A stretch of 9,391 nucleotides of DNA from Phycisphaeraceae bacterium (GTDB taxonomy: Bacteria; Planctomycetota; Phycisphaerae; Phycisphaerales; Phycisphaeraceae). Under the pieces are notes generated by a model, which worked only from the letters and a program-made list of their open reading frames with translations, was not told the origin of the DNA and did no database searches. Shown here piece after piece: positions 7,401 through 9,391 of this stretch (its first letter is position 1; each line of letters begins with the position of its first letter). A program made the translations under genes and the position numbers. The stretch covers positions 1 to 9,391 of the forward strand of contig JANQKH010000673.1 in NCBI GenBank assembly GCA_028281215.1, read 5' to 3'.

Positions 7401-7553
7401 CAGTTGCACGTCTACAACGCCGCCAACGGCGAACTGATTCACGAACAAGCCCTGCCCGCCGAACCGATACGCGACGGCCTGGCCGTGGCGAACGGGAAAC
7501 TGTTTGTCAGTTGCGCGGATGGGAAAGTGATCTGTTTTGGAAACGCGAAGTGA
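4410..7553 (+). CDS. Exported PQQ-like beta-propeller protein with N-terminal methyltransferase-like domain
   Basis: A 1047-residue protein with a signal peptide (cleavage likely after A-S-A-F-A, about residue 24). Residues about 35-140 read like a class I SAM-methyltransferase core: V-H-I-G-S-T-D-G (about 39-46) in the motif I position, L-P-Y-A-S-N-L-V-N-L-V-V (97-108), and E-E-I-M-R-V-L-A-P-R-G (122-132), as in Methyltransf_11. A D-E-W-S-H-W-D-Y block leads into propeller repeats of the D-A-x-T-G-x-x-x-W type (near residues 225, 275, 332, 387 and 440). A central region has Cys at 500, 533, 551 and 553 (C-L-C). A linker at about 572-617 precedes a second repeat block (V-V-A-L-H-E-T-N-G, V-Y-K-L-D-P-A-T-G, L-H-V-Y-N-A-A-N-G). 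Annotation pipelines often call such proteins BamB-like. True PQQ binding or dehydrogenase activity is not evident, so a scaffold or binding role is as likely. The gene ends just before palindromic repeat copy B. Confidence 0.88.
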   Translation: MKHQRLQLLAMMLAGVIVHASAFAEMNVTATGVTAGLAVHIGSTDGQSERALAKPGTMLVHGLALDDVSRDKARRAIASEKLYGLASIQTWRNRTRLPYASNLVNLVVADLDALKDHAPPREEIMRVLAPRGVAYLRQNNQWTKTVKPLPDKMDEWSHWDYDATGNPYSRDELVKPTTSLRWYSGPTTRDGGGTKVGMRIVGGRVFYPIINHQFYGRSRKYAENDLVARDAFNGVLLWKKKIDGTPGNGNMPPRFSLTAVNDAVFAWVKDESPLHKLDAATGKTILTFDDGPNCPKDYRKWHGSRNSPEEIHHIVRVFDGKVAQVYRNVLYVSDTTTGKLLWKKDVGQEHTIGWIVAAEGNIFAMLSAAKLVNNRGSAIVDCRDLIAFDAKTGNEVWQDKQFVGRQMFRMVYHRDSLIVPTFTKREKANFGGEWSVARLRGKDGRQLWHTDKLKGTRGHYSVTIARDDSVFVGQQGGFHVRFKDGKPLGTIGWGQHDNSCADLRAVPGFTFYGLTFINNEGDRITRGQARSICDTGNFPAYGMLFGVPSGCLCAEYINGHYALSSEPIGEAMEDARRLVKGPAFGAKLEVGSAKAETNQTTAPRFAGDRRSPAGDTNAWNIFLGNARRSSATAAIGPTKPTQQWAVQVGQRPDAPLAQDWADNEQIVGPVSAMTVADGKVFVAEPDAHRVVALHETNGKQAWSFTTGARVDSPPTILGELCIFGSRDGWVYCLRAKDGELVWKFFGGLYEKQIGVQSQLESAWPIVGSVLPHEGGVIVNAGRHSAVDGGIQVYKLDPATGAIQWKTRIWTDPDINREDKFQWRNRRLNDLLVSDGKRPCLWITPLKNEYRAGEIVDTMKEAYPVRAVRFSNEAKANDIADATWIWAGNSQGMLSRRVESVGRFDETGVFYGNLRANKIAFRGSTLYAWHGYQQVRGSKLRGPLLRVTLTNDGKLPDGTKGDVADWIQKAPRYAIPQAMILAGERLYLASTKDGEFTGQLHVYNAANGELIHEQALPAEPIRDGLAVANGKLFVSCADGKVICFGNAK
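6174..6244. repeat. Repeat-like DNA inside the PQQ protein linker
   Basis: GAAGTGGGAAGTG at 6174-6186 is identical to 1842-1854, just after the MBL stop in non-coding DNA. Two inverted repeats follow: CCGCA/TGCGG (6211-6215 and 6224-6228) and GGCGATC-GAA-GATCGCC (6228-6244). All sit in the low-conservation linker between the two propeller halves and keep the frame open, which suggests dispersed repeat DNA absorbed into the coding sequence. Confidence 0.45.
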
Positions 7554-7564
7554 TTCGTGAAGTC

Positions 7565-7655
7565 GTCGGGGTGGGTCAAGCGCGGCGGACCTGCCACTGT
7601 TCCTGACCCAATGTCACCCGCGCATGGCGGGGCCGCTTCGCTTGATCCACCCTAC
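7565..7655. repeat. Palindromic dispersed repeat, copy B (tail-to-tail junction)
   Basis: Second copy of the element at 1864-1935. The left core at 7575-7597 matches 1874-1895 except for one A/G change and one extra T. The right end at 7637-7655 (TTCGCTTGA, then CCACCCTAC) matches 1916-1935 with one base less. The two arms pair with each other, and the middle is longer than in copy A (about 37 bases). It lies between the stop of the PQQ gene and that of the opposing SGNH gene. The remaining bases to 7688 show nothing recognisable. Confidence 0.75.
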
Positions 7656-7688
7656 TCCAACAGCATCCCTGATAGAAATAGCACTCGC

Positions 7689-8801
7689 CTAATTCACATC
7701 CGCGTACATCGTCCGTGACAACGAATCGAGTTTGGTCCAGATGTCGTCGGCGTGTTGCATCAGTTCACCACGGTCACGGCTTCGGTCGGGGCCGGCGAGG
7801 CGCCAGGCGACGAAGAAGATTTCGTCGTGTTCGCGCAGTTTTTCGTAAAGCGTGCGGCTGTTGGTCGCCTGCGTGAAGTTGGGCGGACTGGTGGGCAAAC
7901 CGAGTGCGCCACGAATGCGGCCCATGCTTGGCGCTTTGAGCGGCGCCCAACCGATTTTGTTGAACTCTTTCGCGTCAACACCGATGCCCCAGAGGATGAC
8001 CGACGCGATGATCGTGCTGGCTTCTTCCGTGGGCAGCCGGCCGCCGAAACTCAGGCCGTCGCCGCGAATCTTGGCGGCCTCGGCGTAGACGACGCGCATC
8101 GATTCGTACAGATCGACAAACTTCGCGCCGTTGAGCCCCGCAGTGGTTTGAGCCGACAGGGCGAACTTGAAGAGCGTCTGGTTGTAGCCGCCCTTGTTGT
8201 CATTGTTGCCCGGCCCGGTTTGCACCGCCGGCGAACTGAGCACCACCACCTGCCGCACACCCTTGTACGCCTTGGCTTTCTTGATGAGCGTCGCAAGATT
8301 CTTTTCGTAGGCCAGCAGCAAGTCGTCGTTGAGTTCCTTGTCGCGCCCGTCATTGAGCCCGAAGTTGATAAAGACGACGTCAGGTTTGGCGATGCCGAGC
8401 AGTTCATCGATCCACGTCGCGGCGGACTCGGCGGTCGCGCCGTTCTTGCCGCCGTTGAAGAACCGAAGGTTGTGCTTGGGACGATACGCCATCAGTGCGC
8501 TGGCGAGTGAACGGGTGTAATACTGCTGTTGCGTGACATCGTCACCGACGAAGAGCACGCGGTCGTTTTTCTGGATGATGTCGGTGAATTTCAGTGCTTC
8601 GGTCTGAATCGGTTCAAGTTTGATCGTGCCGACGTGCGTTTCGACCTTGGCGGGGACGTAGACATCCTTGTCATCACCTGACTTGGTGTTCCCGGACTTG
8701 CCGTCGCCTGCGTTGGCGCTCTTGTCGACGGAGTTGGAAGGTGTGGACGCACAGGCGGTCAAACCCAACGCGACCAGAAGGACGAAACAGGAACGAAGCA
8801 T
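7689..8801 (-). CDS. SGNH/GDSL-hydrolase-fold lipoprotein, probably catalytically dead
   Basis: A 370-residue lipoprotein. The signal peptide ends in the lipobox L-T-A-C with Cys17 as the lipidated residue. Ala at +2 would favour the outer membrane under the E. coli rule. A Ser/Gly/Asp/Lys linker (about 20-46) precedes an SGNH fold: V-L-F-V-G-D-D-V-T-Q-Q (83-93, block I), N-G-G-K-N-G (116-121, block II), F-G-L-N-D (147-151, block III) and D-G-L-S-F-G-G (248-254, block V). Active SGNH esterases have G-D-S and D-x-x-H. Here the nucleophile position is Asp88 and the His position is Ser251, so ordinary ester hydrolysis seems unlikely, while the oxyanion Gly and Asn blocks remain. A C-terminal region of about 85 residues looks helical. 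A binding or structural role on the cell surface is inferred. The start is supported by GGAGG 7 bases upstream. It faces the PQQ gene tail to tail. Confidence 0.87.
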   Translation of the reverse strand: MLRSCFVLLVALGLTACASTPSNSVDKSANAGDGKSGNTKSGDDKDVYVPAKVETHVGTIKLEPIQTEALKFTDIIQKNDRVLFVGDDVTQQQYYTRSLASALMAYRPKHNLRFFNGGKNGATAESAATWIDELLGIAKPDVVFINFGLNDGRDKELNDDLLLAYEKNLATLIKKAKAYKGVRQVVVLSSPAVQTGPGNNDNKGGYNQTLFKFALSAQTTAGLNGAKFVDLYESMRVVYAEAAKIRGDGLSFGGRLPTEEASTIIASVILWGIGVDAKEFNKIGWAPLKAPSMGRIRGALGLPTSPPNFTQATNSRTLYEKLREHDEIFFVAWRLAGPDRSRDRGELMQHADDIWTKLDSLSRTMYADVN

Positions 8802-8804
8802 GGC

Positions 8805-8820
8805 AAAGCCTCCGGGCTTT
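8805..8820 (-). promoter_or_regulatory. Hairpin overlapping the Shine-Dalgarno of the SGNH lipoprotein
   Basis: On the minus strand AAAGCC-CGGA-GGCTTT forms a perfect 6-bp stem with a 4-base loop. The ribosome site GGAGG (8809-8813) lies partly in the loop and partly in the 3' arm, 7 bases from the ATG. The hairpin could lower translation initiation, or it may be chance. Upstream, TTGACA (minus strand, 8869-8874) is a good -35 hexamer but has no good -10 at the right distance. Confidence 0.4.
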
Positions 8821-8903
8821 ATAGATGGAACATCACACGCAGAACATCGGTGATACGGGCGTCTGGACTGTCAAGGTCGCACTCGGTGCCGATAAGAATT
8901 TTA

Positions 8904-9049
8904 CACAGAGTTCACAGAGAGCACAGGGAGCACGGAGGGGAAACGGGATTGAATACAGGAAAGCGTGAAAACAGAAAAGCAAAAAGGAAAGCGAAGGGGA
9001 CGACGATGGATTCACAACCAATCTTCGTGCTATGTGCCCTCCGTGAAAA
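8904..9049. repeat. CACAGAG-type repeat element: four 9-bp units and an inverted partner
   Basis: Four consecutive 9-bp units occupy 8904-8939: CACAGAGTT, CACAGAGAG, CACAGGGAG and CACGGAGGG. The block 8911-8938 is roughly the reverse complement of about 9022-9049, which reads CTTCGTGC, then GTGCCCTCCGTGAAAAG. The spacer between is strongly purine-rich on the plus strand (50 of 60 bases at 8941-9000). This fills most of the 257-base gap between the SGNH gene and pdxJ and ends about 10 bases from the pdxJ stop. No credible gene lies here. Confidence 0.6.
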
Positions 9050-9058
9050 GCGGTTACC

Positions 9059-9391
9059 TCACCCATTCATGAACCGCTTCATCTCCGCTACCGCATCGCG
9101 TAATCCGATAAACACCGCCCGGCTGACGATCGCGTGGCCGATGTGCAGTTCGCGGATGTGTTCGAGACGGGCGATCGGTTGTACGTTCTGATAATTCAAC
9201 GCGTGGCCGGCGTTGAAACGCATGCCGGCGGCGTGAATCTGCCGGCCGGCCGAACGTACCGCCTCCAACTCCTGCGCGACCCGCTCGTCGTCCACGTTGC
9301 CGCCGCCATCATGAAACGCATGCGCGTACGGCCCTGTATGCACTTCACACACATCAAAACCCACGTCGGCGGCGGCGGCGATCTGCTCCTG
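9059..9391 (-). CDS. pdxJ: Pyridoxine 5'-phosphate synthase, C-terminal part
   Basis: The frame is open to the window edge, so the start is missing and 110 residues are visible. It matches the C-terminal half of PdxJ: Q-I-A-A-A-A-D-V-G-F-D, V-C-E-V-H-T-G-P-Y-A, F-N-A-G-H-A-L-N-Y-Q-N-V, and E-L-H-I-G-H-A-I-V-S-R-A-V, ending with the usual G-L-x-x-A-V-x-E-M helix. PdxJ is a cytoplasmic TIM-barrel enzyme that condenses 3-amino-2-oxopropyl phosphate with 1-deoxyxylulose 5-phosphate to give pyridoxine phosphate in the DXP-dependent vitamin B6 route. The catalytic His of the G-H-x-L-N-Y block is present; the following Gly common in the family is Ala. The GTG at 9364 is internal, because conserved residues continue upstream of it. 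Confidence 0.95.
   Translation of the reverse strand, partial: QEQIAAAADVGFDVCEVHTGPYAHAFHDGGGNVDDERVAQELEAVRSAGRQIHAAGMRFNAGHALNYQNVQPIARLEHIRELHIGHAIVSRAVFIGLRDAVAEMKRFMNG

Noticed and set aside
7752..8510. 252-codon plus-strand ORF opposite the SGNH lipoprotein
   Set aside because: Shadow ORF. The minus strand has a lipobox, a Shine-Dalgarno and SGNH blocks.
8846..8874. Promoter with TTGACA -35 on the minus strand before the SGNH gene
   Set aside because: The -35 is perfect but the hexamer at 17 bp (ACCGAT) is a poor -10, and TATAAA nearer the gene has no -35 partner.
8833..9066. Minus-strand 77-codon ORF between the SGNH gene and pdxJ
   Set aside because: Its sequence is the translated CACAGAG repeat and purine-rich spacer, with no Shine-Dalgarno or recognisable fold. 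The plus-strand ORF 8850-9191 has the same origin.
1..9391. CRISPR array, tRNA, rRNA, transposase or phage genes
   Set aside because: No regularly spaced repeats, cloverleaf, or recombinase motifs were seen. The only tandem repeat is the short 9-bp block.

Overview
The window looks like chromosomal DNA from a GC-rich member of the Planctomycetota, possibly class Phycisphaerae. This is inferred from gene types, not from a marker gene. The evidence is a very large secreted PQQ-type beta-propeller protein with a methyltransferase-like N-terminus, an SGNH-fold lipoprotein, a SASA-type carbohydrate esterase, and loosely packed genes separated by dispersed palindromic repeats. There is no phage, IS element, CRISPR array, tRNA or rRNA.

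Layout. (1) 1-620 (+): 3' end of a SASA-family (sialate O-acetylesterase-like) esterase. (2) 802-1836 (+): exported ComEC-type metallo-beta-lactamase-fold hydrolase with a strong Shine-Dalgarno. (3) 1864-1935: imperfect palindromic repeat at a tail-to-tail junction. It supplies the stop codon of the next gene. (4) 1932-2687 (-): CutC-family TIM-barrel protein. (5) 2885-4315 (+): class I CPD photolyase with recognisable Trp triad, lesion-contact Trp and folate-site residues, divergent from cutC. (6) 4410-7553 (+): 1047-residue exported protein, a methyltransferase-like domain followed by two blocks of PQQ-like propeller repeats. (7) 7565-7655: second copy of the palindromic repeat, again at a tail-to-tail junction. 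(8) 7689-8801 (-): SGNH-fold lipoprotein in which both the expected catalytic Ser and His are replaced. (9) 8904-9049: four 9-bp tandem units plus a distant inverted copy. (10) 9059-9391 (-): C-terminal part of PdxJ (vitamin B6 synthesis).

The genes do not form one obvious pathway. Four of the seven (esterase by family, MBL protein, PQQ protein, SGNH lipoprotein) belong to the extracytoplasmic or surface repertoire typical of planctomycetes. CutC, photolyase and PdxJ are housekeeping or stress genes. I see no dedicated multi-gene system. The most unusual points are the probable SGNH pseudoenzyme, the export of a methyltransferase-like fold fused to a propeller, and the hairpin-forming repeat family placed at both convergent gene ends.
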